Shown here piece by piece: positions 1 to 12,288 of a stretch of DNA of 64,000 nt. The position numbers were made by a program, and so were the translations under genes. The notes under the pieces were generated by a model that had not been told where the DNA came from, ran no database searches, and worked only from the letters and a program-made list of their open reading frames with translations. The stretch comes from Nelumbo lutea (lineage: Eukaryota; Streptophyta; Magnoliopsida; Proteales; Nelumbonaceae), in assembly GCA_022828595.1 (NCBI GenBank), contig JAKGHH010000001.1, positions 119,114,999 through 119,178,998 on the forward strand. Reading direction: 5' to 3'. The first letter of the stretch is position 1, and each line of letters begins with the position of its first letter.

Positions 1-272
1 CCCCATCCAAGAAACCCAACAAATTAGAGATTAATGAAATTTCAAGACTCTCTAAGATTTCTTCTCAACACAATCATCACCAACACCAACCAACACCCAC
101 CACCTATCCATTTATAACTACAAACAAACTCACCTTATTAAAAAAATGAAAAAGAAAAAATCAAGTTCATTAATGAATTACCATCTGGAAAAAAATGATT
201 CAAATGGAATGACAAAAACAAAAATTACTAGTAGCATAATTGTTTGTTTAACCACATAACTTGTCAAACAAC
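1..272. other. AT-rich intronic sequence, nothing recognised
   Basis: No coding or transposon signal seen. It lies downstream of SABRE exon 2 on the minus strand, so it is inferred to be part of intron 2 of that gene. Confidence 0.5.
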
Positions 273-312
273 AATTTCACAATCACATCCCTCAAGCAAT
301 TCCATCCAGCAA
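273..312 (-). repeat. Partial duplicate of SABRE exon 2
   Basis: Forty bases at 273-312 repeat 395-434 with about one mismatch, 122 bp away in direct orientation. The duplicated part encodes AGWNCLRDVIVK of SABRE exon 2. It lies inside the inferred intron 2 and has no in-frame continuation, so it is read as a local duplication rather than a second exon. Confidence 0.8.
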
Positions 313-387
313 AAATTTGTTCAATAAAGATAAAAGCAAATATGTCTTAGCCAAAGCACACAAAATAACAATGATTGAAGAAGAAAC

Positions 388-3300
388 CTTCTTGAATTTC
401 ACAATCACATCCCTCAAGCAGTTCCATCCAGCAATCCGAAATCCAACAGATGCTCCCATTATCCGGCTCAAAAACCAGGCCAATAACCTTGCGGCAAACC
501 TGAAATAAGATTGATAACAAGAAATGAGTTCAAATAGAACTAGCATCTTTAAGAAACAAGCATAAACTGTAGTTCTGTACATTAATCATGATGCATTTTT
601 CTTAGATAAGAAATTAAAAGAATATTAAAGTATTTTACCATGATACAATCAAAATGACTTTAAGCATAACTAAGGATGGTTTAGAACCTCAAAAGAAAAT
701 GTGCATGTTCTTCAAACCAAATTATCTCAGGAAATCATAACAAATCAACTTAACATAGTGGTTAATTTTTTTTACTTACTTGTATATGACTTTCAACAGA
801 GATAGGAGTATCCAAAAGGGAGATATATTATAAAATGAGGAAGTTATATTATAAAACAACAAAGTTCCAAAACTCATATAAACATTAATGTTTTGAAACC
901 CAGCATAAGCTCAAACCAGGCAAACACAGCTCAGAACAATATAGTCAAACCTCAAACCATCTAATAAAAAAAAAGGTTTGACTTGATAAAAAAGGAGGCC
1001 TGGTCTTTCTTTACTTTCATTTGACTAGAATGCTTTACTTTAGATAAGTGGCATCCTATCCAGAGAGGGATTCTTTCCACTCTCAAATAAAAGTCTTCTT
1101 CCTCAAACACACGTCTACCCACTCTAAAAAAAGCCAGTGGTTAACTCCACTCTATGAAAAAATGCTAACTGCAAACATGTAGCTACTTATCAAAAAAAAT
1201 ACTCACTTCAAAAGATGTAAGACCTATATTAATCTTTCAAATTAATTTCCTAATTCAAATAAAAGAATGGTATGGGTCTCATTCTTTTTGATGAAATAGA
1301 TTATCAATTACAAACTTGATTTAATTTTTAAAATTAAATAAGGAACTCAAATTAGATATACAAGATAAATAGTCAATCTAAATAAAGTGGGTTATTATTT
1401 ACAAATAAAACTTGATTTAATATTTTAAATTTATACTACTATTAAAAGTGCAAGTGAGAGTGTGGAACTTTTTTTTACTAAAATACACCATTTTTTTTTA
1501 ATTTACTCTTTCTCTATTTGTAAGGACAGACATGTAATTTGAGCAACCACTTGTCTCCTTATTCAAATCCCTCTCATCAAGTCTTATATGTAAGGCAATA
1601 AGTCCCATTAACATTCATTAAATCATGTTTTTTACTAGAAAACCCCTATTTTTTATAATTTGGTCCCTCCGCACAAAATGTAATTTTTTTATAAATGAAA
1701 AAAGATTTTATTAGAAAGTGTATAGAACAAGTACAAGTGTCCCGTGAAGAGACACGAGCTGCGACCTCTCCAAGACATAAAAAACAAAAGCTTACTACAG
1801 AGATGCCCAATACAATTGTTCCTTGTTTGCCCCTTGCTTGGCTAAGGTATCATAGCATTTGCTGGTCCCCCACCCAACACCACCGACTCTGGTTTCTGTA
1901 ACCACCTCACGACCACCTTGGAATCTCCATCTATTATTAGATGCTCCACTCCTAGCTGTACTACAAACTGCACCCCTTGAAGGGCAGCTAATAATTCTGC
2001 CCTAGTGGAGTCCCCCACTCCTAAGGGGACCAAATATAATATAACCACATTTCCTCTTTTTTTTTTATTGATAGGAAATGGTAACTTTCATTAGATAAAA
2101 ACATAAGAAACAACTGTCACCTTCCAAAGTAAAAGGTGACCCCTGAATAACAAAAATCTTACAACACTGCACAAAACAAAAACTCCCAATCACCCCTTAT
2201 TTTTCTAGGTTGTCAACCAAAGCATTTGCTGACCTCCTAGACCAATACACTTTTGCATCCAGCTCCCTTGTGAGGCTCAATAATTCCCTTACCAGTTGTC
2301 TAAGGGACCATGTTCCCAAACTATTTGATTGCAGCCAACCTACTACTAATTTTGAATCCCCCTCCCCCTTACCTGTGGTTGCTAGACCAACCACATTTCC
2401 TCTTTCATTCCTTATAGCCCCTCCTAAGGGGCACAAAATGTAATTAGAACTATTACATCTCTCCCCATTCACTATCATCATCATAAAAAATTGCTATGTG
2501 CAGCACGTGCATGCTTCCTAGTCGAATAAAAAACCTATATGTCAAAAAAATCAAATAAAAAACCTAATATATATCGATAATGGATGTCAAACAAAGTAGA
2601 TCAAAATAGTGGCTCAGTACTTGTGATGGAGTGGTCATTATCTAGTTAGTCTTACATCTTAATCTAATCAGATCTAGGGGTCTCGGGTTGGATTTGGATA
2701 CTATCAGATTTTGGATCAGATACAGATTTAATTCGGGTCTGTTTATAATTTTAAAAGGAAAATAAAGAAATGATTAAGAAGACTTATAAAAATTATTCAC
2801 TTTTAACATTTACATATAAAATAAATTTATATACATATGAAATACCAATTTTATTTTATCCATGTATATGTTTATAAATATAACTATATGATAGGTATGT
2901 TGTATAGTTTAATCGGATTAGATGCACACAATCTAATTATTAAATGGATGCAAACTCCAAAATCCAAATCCAACCCAATTATGTAAATTGATCATCCAAA
3001 CCTGAAATAATCAGAGCAGGTGTTGGACTTTTAGGCTCCGTTGACTGCCCTAGAAGGAATAGTGATGCAAGCATGCAAGGTAATGGTTCTTCTCACAAAA
3101 GGAAAGCCAAAAAGAATCAAGCTTGAAGGAATGGGAAAGAATATGCTAACACTTTCTTTAACATAAGATATGGAGTAGAGGAAAGGAAAGGATTTATGAC
3201 TAACCAAAATATATGCTAACATTTTCTTTAGCTAAGGTCTAATGTGGAAGAGTGCAAACAAAAAAATCTGTGGCAATGATGATGATAAAAAGTGAATGGA

Positions 3301-4184
3301 GTAGTGTTCTGTTGTAAAAAATCTACCAGGTAGAGATTTGCTTGGATATCCCATTGTTACATACTTATATAAGAGGGAATTGCTTTCCTCTTTATTTGGA
3401 AGACAGGAGGTTCTCAATGAAGGGACCAAAAAGTAATCGTGAAGATCACTGTTATGAAGGTAAAGTAGTAGAAGAACACGGAGTTTCTTTTTGAGGATCT
3501 GAGTATGACTATCTCCAAATTATCCCCCTGATTTGAGCAAAATGGATCCTTAAATCGGTGCCGTAAGCTTGATAAGAGATAAATTCATATAACCCAAAGA
3601 TGATAAGTATTGATGCAAATTTCTTCAAGAAAAGGATCCTTGAAGTAGATTATTTTTATTATGTACCTTGCTAATTTTTTTCTGATTTACATCAATAAAG
3701 TTCTTGCTGATCTTGATATCGATCAAAAAGAAAAGAGCAATTGTTGTAGTCAAAAAGAAAAAAAAAAAAACCACACACAAGTACAGCCCATGAGCCCATG
3801 TAGTCAGATGCTATACATTGATAAACAAGAAAACTTCCGCAATTCAAATGGAAGTTAGACGCCACTTGTGTTGCATATAAAAAAAAAAACAAAATAAAAA
3901 TAAAAATAAAAAATACAAGAAAGCATCATGCCAATGACCTTCCTTGGAACAAATTCCAGTGAAGAGGCCTTTGTTTCTAAAAATGTCCGCTTTTCAAAGA
4001 TGAAGCAGTTCCACAGAACTTACTTTCCAGATTAGAAGCACCAACTGCAATTTATGATGATAAAAAAAAAAAAAAAGCTAAAATCCAGAAGAAGTTAGAA
4101 TTCAGGGCTTTACATGAAGATGACCCATGCGATAACTGAAATGAGCAGGAACCCGAAAAGGAACGTGACAGGCGACAACGCCAT
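388..4184 (-). CDS. SABRE: SABRE/KIP-like protein, N-terminal exons (partial)
   Basis: Exon 1 is 4184-4114 and exon 2 is 499-388; the gene continues off the left edge. Exon 1 encodes MALSPVTFLFGFLLISVIAW and a few more residues, a single hydrophobic N-terminal segment, and ends AT|GTAAAG. Exon 2 follows a TTTCAG acceptor, restores the frame (AT|G gives Met) and encodes FAARLLAWFLSR, GASVGFR and GWNCLRDVIVKFKK before a GT donor. This order matches the N terminus of the plant SABRE/KIP family, very large proteins now grouped with bridge-like lipid-transfer proteins and involved in cell expansion and cell-plate formation. Family membership comes from recalled family sequence; the splice phases are seen directly. 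Intron 1 (4113-500) holds transposon insertions. Only about 61 residues lie in the window, so integrity of the rest cannot be judged. Confidence 0.82.
1685..2484 (-). mobile_element. LINE 3' end fragment A (RNase H), interrupted
   Basis: A 5'-truncated L1-like LINE on the minus strand, ending in a short T run near 1684-1690 (its poly-A). Its RNase H-like C-terminal domain is read in two pieces: about 2484-2406 gives GGAIRNERGNVV, and 2042-1842 gives ILYLVPLGVGDSTRAELLAA and then the IDGDSKVVVRW strand. The pieces join in frame once fragment B is removed. It resembles the RNase H of the LINE at 5360-5641. Confidence 0.75.
2060..2388 (-). mobile_element. LINE fragment B inserted in fragment A
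   Basis: A second 5'-truncated LINE 3' end, minus strand, with its poly-A as the T run from about 2056 to 2066 and RNase H residues EGDSKLVVGWLQ near 2330. It is flanked by a 17-bp direct repeat AACCACATTTCCTCTTT at 2043-2059 and 2389-2405, the expected target-site duplication. The insertion therefore happened inside fragment A's coding region. Confidence 0.85.
2522..4113. other. Rest of SABRE intron 1, no feature recognised
   Basis: AT-rich intronic sequence with scattered A/T runs. Short open frames here have no recognisable family signature and no codon structure. Confidence 0.5.
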
Positions 4185-5108
4185 TTCCGCTTGAGAATTT
4201 CCCGACTCCGTATAATCTGTCTTCTATAATTGATGCACCCGAGTTCAAATAATGATCAAATGAAGTACGATTCCCCCACATTCCTTCATGTCAAAAACCC
4301 TAGCTTTCCTTGTCTGGTCTGCCAAATCAGAACCTTGACAATGAATTGCAGACAAACCTGTCCTCCAGACGCAGAGATCCAAAGTATTCATTTATAAGCT
4401 ACTGAGTTCCGATCAGCGATATTATAAGAGAGATCATGAGAGGAGGAGGAACTGTTCAGTAGTGTCTCTCTGGATCCAGTGTTATTCGCTTACACCCAAA
4501 AAAAATAAAGAAAACATACGCTGTACCATTAAAGAACGTATACGTATCCGTGTTTCGTTTTACGAGATCGCGCACGATATGTCCCTGTTCATGGTGAAAT
4601 GACCAAACTAACCCTTCACCATTCTCGTTCCATTGGCCTGGCGGCAATGTTGGGCTGTTCCACAAAGACCCGGGTTCGACTATTGGTATCCACAGTCAAC
4701 AGTAAGACCAACCTTGCCCTCTGGTTTTGACACGTGGCGCGTGAAAAAGGAATGCGGACCCACCATAAGAGGGGAATTATCCGCGAAGCTGAACGATCGG
4801 AATCTGATGACCTTAACCCATCTGATAGTGTACCGACCATTCGACCAACTCTCAAGTAAGAAGTTTACGAATTTACTTTCGTGGCGGGGCCATTTAAAGG
4901 TGGGTCCCATTGGTGTAAGACGGACGGGACGGGTATATCCCGAGATGCCCTTCCAGGCCACTTACCAATAGGCATTGTCCCCTGGACAATGTATTCAGTT
5001 AGTCACCGTTGTACCACTCCGGAGTCCGGACCGGAAATTTGGGGAAAAATTTTGGCTGACGTGTTGTGTAACGCAGGGAGAGCCTGCCTTGGGCTGATTG
5101 GGCTCTCG
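4185..5108 (-). promoter_or_regulatory. SABRE 5'UTR and promoter region
   Basis: This is the 0.9 kb upstream of the SABRE start. It is GC-richer than its surroundings and lacks repeat structure. A G-box-like CACGTGGC occurs at 4731-4738. The 5'UTR probably covers about 4185-4480. The upstream boundary is set by the LINE poly-A at 5109. The transcription start is inferred. Confidence 0.5.
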
Positions 5109-5359
5109 ATTTTTTTTTTCATAAACAAAATTTAATTATCGGTATAATAAACACTGTTACAAGCATCACAATGGGAGGCGCAGGGTACAGCCTGGCCCTT
5201 AAAAATTGATCCCTAGTTGCTCCTTGTTGGCTAAGCAATCAGCAAATGAGCTAGCCTCCCTTCCACCCATTGTATCATCAAATTCATATGTGGTGTCTCC
5301 CATTTGAATTTCTTCAATTCATTCCTGCAGCACCATATCATTGAATATAAATCATTAAG

Positions 5360-5641
5360 TCAACCCACCACCACCTTTGAGTCCCCCTTTATCACCAAGC
5401 ACTCCACCCTTATTTCCCTTGTAATTTGTATACCTTGTAGGATTGCATACAGTTCTGCCCTTATATAATCCCCAATCCCCAATGATCCTAAATAGAGTGC
5501 TCTCAAATTCCCATCCTTGTCTCTAATAGTTCCTTCAATTCTAAAAAGTCTTGGATTGCTTCGACTACTCCCATCAAAATTCAGCTTCATGAATCTTTCA
5601 ATGGGTGGTGTCCAAGTCAATCGTATCTTTGTCTTTCGCAA
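5360..5641 (-). pseudogene. LINE RNase H domain
   Basis: Encodes an RNase H type-1 fold: MKLNFDGSSRSN with the first catalytic Asp, IRAELYAILQGIQ with the catalytic Glu, and VIKGDSKVVVG with the next Asp. It is the C-terminal domain of the LINE polyprotein, which removes RNA from the RNA/DNA hybrid. It is 94 codons and open, but the flanking frames are broken. Confidence 0.8.
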
Positions 5642-6361
5642 TGAACTAGAAGCTACTACAGATCAATTCCTCCACATGTCATGAAATGAGAAAATTTTAA
5701 ACATATCCACTATTTGGTGACTAAACTCTCTTGTCTAGTTTAGAGGGTTCAAGGCAAACAATATCAAAACGTGAGAGAAGTTTTGTCAAACAAGAGGCTC
5801 TTCATCCCCAGCCCCCTTCAAAACCCAAAATCACAATTAAAATTCAAGGGTGAGGTAGAAAGGACTACAAAGCTCGAAATCACCTTATTTTTGTATAAAA
5901 AAATGGAGTACAAAAAAAGGAAAAAGATCCTTTAAGGAGCAATCATCAAGCCAAACATCTTCCCAAAAAACGAATTAGGTTTCCTGAACAAACACCATAC
6001 CTGATAAAATTGAGGAACTAAGGAAGCACGTTGTGGATTGCTTTCAAGGGTGTTGCCAAAGTAACCCGATGTGATACACTAGCATATCAGCCACTCTCCA
6101 GTCTCCCACGAATACTATTCACTACTTCAACCCACAAATTTTCCTGCTCAAATGACAATTTTCCTATAAAAGTTAGATTTCTCTTTCTCAAAATCCCAAG
6201 ACCTGATCCACCCTTTTCCTTACTTTTACACACAACACTCCAATTGATTAAGTGGTCTTTCTTGTCTCTCTTGGTTATCAGAGGAAATCCCTAAAAATCT
6301 TTTCTAACTTCTTTTATTCCCTTTGATGGATCCTAAAAACGGAGAAGAGTAGACAAGTAAA

Positions 6362-7928
6362 TTAGCCAAAGTAGATCTTATCAAGGCAATCCTCCCTCCC
6401 AAAGAGATGTACCTCTTTTTCCAGGTGGTCAATTTTCTTACCACATCTTTTTATAACTAAGATCCATAATCTATTATCCTTAGGGTTAGCTCCTAGGGTA
6501 AGTCCTAAATATGTTAAAGGCCATGGGGTAATTTTACACCATAAGCACTCTGCAACCAAACTTAGGACACTCTCTTCCATATTAATCCCTGCTACATAGT
6601 TTTTGTCCAAGTTGATTTTCAAATTTGACACCTTTTTGAACCTTTGAACCAATTCTTTAGCTTACTCACGCTCCTAGGGTTTCCCTATTCACAAAAAGTT
6701 ATGATGTCGTTTAAAAATTGGAGATGAGACACTAGGACCCTATTTTTACCAACTCTCCAACCCTTAACTTCATCTTTCCCATCTGCTTACGAGAGTGGCC
6801 TACTAAAAACATCCACCACTAGGGTAAACAGAAAGTGAGAGAGGGGATCTCTTTACCTTAAACCTTTATAGGCCGTAAAGAAATCTTTCATCATTTCCAT
6901 TAAGAATGATGGAAAAATGACAAGACCAAACACAATAAAATAGCCAATTACACCACCTCTCCCCAAATCCCCTTTGTTGCATTATGTGTAGTAGGAAGTT
7001 CCAATCCATCAAGTCATAAGCATTTTTTAAACCCAACTTGCATATGAATCCTTCCTTCCTATATCTCGTCATTTATTCTACACATTCATTAGCTATTAGG
7101 ATTTTATCCGTAATTTGTCTCCCATGGACGAAGGCTCCGTGGAACTAATTTATGAGAGAGGGGAGGATTTCTTTAAGCCTCAAAGACATGACTTTGGCTA
7201 AAATTTTATAGGTATTGGTCACCAAGCTAATGAGTCAAAAATCCTTAGGTTGATTGGCCTCAGATTTTTTGGGAATCAGAGCCAATAAGGTTGCATTGAC
7301 TCCACAACAAATAATATGTGTATTTGAGAATTATTTGAAAACTTCAAACAAATTATCTTTCAAAATTTCCCAAATATCTATAGAAAGCCAATGTAAATAC
7401 GTCTGGACCAGACGCTTTGGCTTTATTCATGGAAAACATTGTCTTTTTTATTTCCTCCTCCTCAAAATCCCTTCCCGGCCATCTTGTTGCCTCCTCTTCC
7501 GGTAAGGGCCACTATAGTTCTTCTAAGATCAATTTCTCATCCGAAGGTCTTCTATAAATAGATTTAAAATAGTCCGCAAATGTTATGACTATTTCATCCT
7601 CATTAGATATCACTTCCCCATTAATTTCCAGTATAGCCACAAAGTTCTTACACCTTCTACCATTGGCCATTGCATGGAAAAAATTTGTATTTCCAGCCCC
7701 CTCTCTTATCCATTTATGTATTAACTTTTGTCTCCAACAAATTTTATATCTCAAAAGAATTTCCTCTAAATCTTTCTTCAATTTCCACCTTGTTTCCCTT
7801 TGATCCTCATTAAGAACTCTCTCATTCTCCAGCTTATCCAATTCCACAATATGAGATGTGACAGTAAGCTTCATTTTTTCCAGTCTTCCAAAATGGTCCC
7901 TATTCCACTCCTTTATCTTTGCCCCCAA
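6362..7928 (-). pseudogene. LINE reverse transcriptase, inactivated
   Basis: 7928-7512 encodes the linker between endonuclease and RT (EWNRDHFGRLEK, KWIREGAGNTNFFHAMAN). 7072-6866 encodes palm sequence (KLGLKNAYDLMDWNFLL), where the usual first catalytic Asp is replaced by Gly. Near 6706-6714 the usual F-A-D-D box reads F-L-N-D. 6652-6362 encodes the thumb region (PLTYLGLTLGANPK). Stops and frameshifts separate the pieces. RT would copy the element's RNA at the nicked target; both metal-binding positions are altered, so it cannot be active. Confidence 0.85.
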
Positions 7929-8099
7929 CCTTTGTAGCTCCTTATGGAATTTGATTCTCTCCCACCTTAACCCCCTTAGGTCCTCCTTCCATCAATCTTC
8001 AGCTATGCGGACAAAATCTAGATGTGTCAATCACATATTTTCAAATCTGAAAGGAGTGAGACTATTTAGAATAATTTATAATCGTATTCTAATGGGGTG

Positions 8100-8775
8100 A
8101 TGATCCGAAGTGACTCTAGGTAAAGCTCTAGACATTAAATCTTCCCAATGATTCTCCCAATCCACATTAAACAAAAATCTATCTAATTTTGAACACAGTG
8201 GATTTTCTTGAAAGTTAGACCAAGTAAAGCTAGTATGCATAAGAGGGATCTCCTTTAGCTAACACCTGTCTATAAACTCATTAAATCTCCTTGTAGTAGT
8301 GGTTATTGACTGATTAGGGTTGGAAGTTTTATTAGATAGCCTTATGACATTGAAACCCCCTTCAAGACACTGGCACCTTCCCGAAAACCCCATATTACAT
8401 ACAATTCATTCCAAAGCTCATTTCTGTCCCTGTATCTATTTGGTCCGTAAACATTAGTTAATACCCAAGGAAACCCATCATCCACATTCTTAAACTTCAC
8501 TAATACGGTGTATGTGCCAATCAGCTCCTCCATTGATTCCAATACCTCTTCTTTCCATAGAATCACCACACCCCCTAAAGCCCCCTAGGAAGGGTCCTCA
8601 ATCCATTGTATGCCTCTTGATCCCCACAAGCTTATGATCAACTCCTATCCAGTTATACTAGTTTAGTCTCTTGCAACATCACAACTTCAGGGTTCTCTCT
8701 TTTTATTAGATCTTCTATAACCCTCATTTTTCCTACGCTCCCCAACCCTCTCGCATTCCAAATAATAACTTTCAT
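8100..8775 (-). pseudogene. LINE apurinic-like endonuclease domain
   Basis: The frame starting at 8775 reads MKVIIWNARGLG, then MLQETKL, the first two conserved blocks of the AP-endonuclease domain that nicks target DNA. A later piece at 8569-8342 has WVLTNVYGPN. The frame is broken by stops after about residue 40. Confidence 0.8.
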
Positions 8776-9956
8776 TCTTTAACCTTTATGTTAACCCCTC
8801 CTTTTTCTTCCTTCCCTACTTAGACAACCTCTTTCGACCTCCCCTCCACTGAACTCAAAATCACCCTCTACATCAAAAATTAACCTTTCTACTTCTATCT
8901 TTGTCATCTCCTCTTCCACAATTCCTTCCATACATGGTTCTTGAGTTCCCGTCTTAGTTATTTTTTTCGTTTAGTTTGAGATCCTCAAAACATTCACTTA
9001 TTAAACCCCATATCCTCTCTACTTCTTCTTCCACAATTTTCCTTTCCTCAATATCCCTCCCTTCTATCATTCTTGTCCCACCTTCATCTTCCTTTCCCAA
9101 TCCCTCGGACTTGGTAGCTAGTGCATCTGTTTCAAATAAAAAGCACACATCAGTAACCAAAATTGAATGGACACACACATACTTGGGACTAAGGGGGATG
9201 GGGCAGGAACTGAAAAAGTAGGGTAATCCAATTCATAGATCAAGCCAATAGGTTTGTTTCTAGAACCATGCCTCTATAAAATGGGATTAGGAAAAACTCA
9301 AATCTCTAGTTGCATCATTGTCCTTTTCCAATATACCATTCTCTATTGCCTTTGTGTGTACCTTCATGGTATCTTCTTCTCTTACTTTCTATATTCCCTA
9401 TTATTATTTTTTTTTTTGGGGAGGGGGGATTCACAAAATCTAGCAGGGTGAAAATCTACACAACTTTGACTGTTGATGCTACTTACCTAGCTACTGTTGT
9501 TCTAGACTTCAAAGGCGTAAACTTCTTATGATCTTCTAAGAAGAGTACTTCTGTGTTGAATGTATCCTCTTCATTCATATCGATCCTCAATGTTTGATCA
9601 AAGCTGCCCATACTTGAGGTTTCAAAGGAATCCAAGTCACTGTAATTGGAACTGCCATGTGAGTCTAAAGCTAGGTCTTGTATTTTCTCCTTTTCTTTAC
9701 TAATGCACCAATTAAACTTCGGATTGCGCTTTTCAAGAGAAGTCGTGGCTTTCCCTTTGCTCTATACCCATACCACCGTTGGCTACTACACTTGTAACTT
9801 AGTCCAAGTTTCTTCGGCCTTTGTTTTGTGAGAGGAAGAAGATGATGGACAGGATTTATCATCCATCAATAGGATCACATGCCTATTTAAGATGTCATGT
9901 GCTGAGACTCCCTTAGGCCCAATAGTTGGGCCCAAATCAGGGCTCATGTGCCTGTT

Positions 9957-10692
9957 TTAAAAGGTCAAATGTTGAGACTCCTTTAGGCCCAAATCAATGC
10001 TTGATTGAGTGATGGAATCAAGCCCATTAATAGGTCTCACATGGCCATTAAAAGTGCCACGTGATGGTTTATAATTACTTGAACCCACATTCTCAGCTTG
10101 ATTCAAATATGATCTTTCATTTGGCCGACCCACCCCTTGCTTAGAATGTTGAATTTGAGCTTGTTGCACATGCCGAGACCCTACTGTTAGAGCCTCAACA
10201 TAGGAGCATCCATGCATCAGGTCCTTTCTAGTAATTGGCTTAAGAAACATTTCCATTGAACACATGCCTTTTCCTCTTCCAAGGTCATGTTTTACCATTT
10301 TAATGTAATCTCCATTCCTTTTCACTTCAGCCAGTTGACTTCTCCCACATAAGAAATCTTCTTCCGACTGTTCATCTTCTTTCTTTATTGCAGCTCCCCA
10401 TAATACAATTTCAATGGTTGTTGTCAACCAAACTGAGTAAAACGAGCTGCTCATCTACTAATAGAATTCTTCTTGGAATCTCCTCAGTTCTAACCCCACT
10501 TAAGGAAATGGCCGTCGAATGGAGATCCACTGCAAAAATAGCATCCAATTTAGCTCCACATAAAGAAGCAATGGACTTAAATATTTCTTCCTTCCAAAGA
10601 TGGAATGGGAGGCCAAGGATACGAACAATGACACCACACCATCTTCTATGGCAAAACTTTTTTTCTTTTGAAAGGGGGCTCCACTTTGCCAC
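9957..10692 (-). pseudogene. LINE ORF1-like region (DUF4283-like)
   Basis: 10692-10411 encodes CHRRWCGVIVRILGLPFHLW and CGAKLDAIFAVD, resembling the DUF4283-type RNA-binding region of plant L1 ORF1 proteins. 10454-9957 is a 165-codon low-similarity open stretch in another frame, consistent with the ORF1 tail. Assignment is by order and weak motif. Confidence 0.6.
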
Positions 10693-10760
10693 CGTAAAGT
10701 TTTTAGATTCATCTACAAGCTATGGGAGACCAAATGTTTACCCAAGTGGCTAGTACCACT

Positions 10761-11290
10761 CTTGCTACTAAAGCTAAAGTTAGTGAACTTAATGTTGGGG
10801 AATTGGTTTTGGGAGGATCATGCCTTTTTTTATTCTAAAAATAAAAAATTGATTTAATTGCACTTACTTGGATTATTGGTTCGAAATCTCAATTAATTTC
10901 AACGGTTGAAGCCTCAAAGCCTCTTCCTAAATTGCAAGTGTATGATAGTATGAGACTGTATGAAAGACTGGGGGAGTATGAGAATTGTTGAATTAACGTG
11001 ATAATGGTGGAAGATAGGGCTATTTATATGAATTAAAAATAATTCAATTGCCTAAAATACCTTAAAACTAGTCATTTTTTAGTTATTAAAAGGGTATTTT
11101 GGTCATTATAAAGTCATTTATCACTTTACCCAAATGCCCCCAAAGTCTCAATCTAGTTATATAGGATATAGCTGTTAAAGGGGTATTATTATCTTTTTAT
11201 TCTCCAAAGCCAAAATACATAAATACCCCCTCTATATAGCTGTCTATAGGCTTATAGCTATTGGTTAAAGGGGTATTTCTATAAAAAATC
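10761..11290. other. Unassigned AT-rich sequence
   Basis: No coding, RNA or terminal-repeat signal recognised. It may include the LINE 5'UTR. Confidence 0.4.
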
Positions 11291-11299
11291 CCTGAAAGG

Positions 11300-11445
11300 T
11301 TGAAATTACCACGGGTCGCGGGTGGACATGCTATGCCAGTCCATGGACCTAAAACCCCCGGTGTAGCAGAACCCATGCTCCGTCATGTCAGATCATGCCG
11401 AGCCACAGTGCAACCCGACCCGATTGACACCTCTATGAACAACTA
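11300..11445 (-). mobile_element. hAT-type element end fragment
   Basis: A GC-rich stretch of GGGTCGG/CATGCC-type sequence ending in TTGACACCTCTA at about 11433-11445, the inverse of the TAGAGGTGTCAA-type terminus of plant hAT elements. The opposite end was not found. Confidence 0.4.
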
Positions 11446-11966
11446 TTGTGTTCAAATAAATCAACCTACTTAAAGGTTGTTTGTGTGGGACCCACCTTAA
11501 AATGCTAGAAGCCACTCCACTTCAATCCTCCCAAATAAGCACATAATAAGAAACAATGCTTTGATTAAGTGTTTGACAATGTGGTTGTTCTTAAGATAAA
11601 TTGGCATGTCAACACCATGTTGGTGCTTTTGAGCATTTTCTAATTTATTTAGACTAATCATATGTATACTAACAAGGAAATGGTGTATGGAAGCAACCCT
11701 AAAAATTCACGAAATGGAATCATTTGATTCCTTTCCGTTCACCTTCACATGCCCACCACATGCGAGCATAGTGACCCTGACCACTCCCATTGCACACGGA
11801 TAGAAGGCTATTTCAGTCTTTTGACCATTCAGACGCTTTGGTGAGATAACGACACGTGGATGAAACATTTGGATGCTAAGAAACATTAAAAAACGGTTGA
11901 AACATTCAGACGCTAAAAATACATTAAAAAATCAGCTTGGTTTGGTGGTCATAGTGTTGCTGCTGC

Positions 11967-12001
<35 letters not shown>

Positions 12002-12288
12002 GGCATGGTTATAATGCAACCTATGACTAGTTGTTGCCTTTTTAACCACCCTTTTCTCAAATGTAATCACATGACTCTCAATCTGTTGGTTATAATGTTG
12101 CCTTTTGGTTTTAGCCCGGCATGTAAAACCCAATTCTAGGTACATGATGGTCCCTAAACCATCAGAGCATAGAAGGTGTTAAACCAACCACACAAATGCC
12201 TGTGATGAGTTCATAATTCATCGCACATCAGCGATGAACTTAAAACCTGTGCAAACTTACGATGAGCTCATGACCTGACATGAGCTGC
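11446..12288. other. Intergenic, with a GA microsatellite
   Basis: No gene seen. A (GA)n run of about 30 bp lies at 11969-11999. Confidence 0.6.

Larger units (their letters stand above)
1432..2521 (+). mobile_element. Helitron-like non-autonomous element in SABRE intron 1
   Basis: The left end (TATACTACTATTAAAAGTGC) resembles the 5' termini of plant Helitrons. The right end has a GCACGTGC palindrome followed by CTAG at 2518-2521 and then T, as in Helitron 3' ends. No Rep/helicase coding is present. It contains two LINE fragments. The assignment rests only on the terminal motifs. Confidence 0.45.
5109..10760 (-). mobile_element. Decayed L1-like LINE, near full structure
   Basis: Domains occur in L1 order on the minus strand: an ORF1-type DUF4283-like region (10692-10411), AP endonuclease (from 8775), reverse transcriptase (7928-6362), and a C-terminal RNase H (5641-5360). 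The 3' end is marked by a T run at 5110-5119, the poly-A seen from the plus strand. Frames are broken by many stops and shifts. The 5' boundary near 10.76 kb is approximate because no target-site duplication was found. It sits about 0.9 kb upstream of the SABRE start codon and in the same orientation. Confidence 0.85.
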
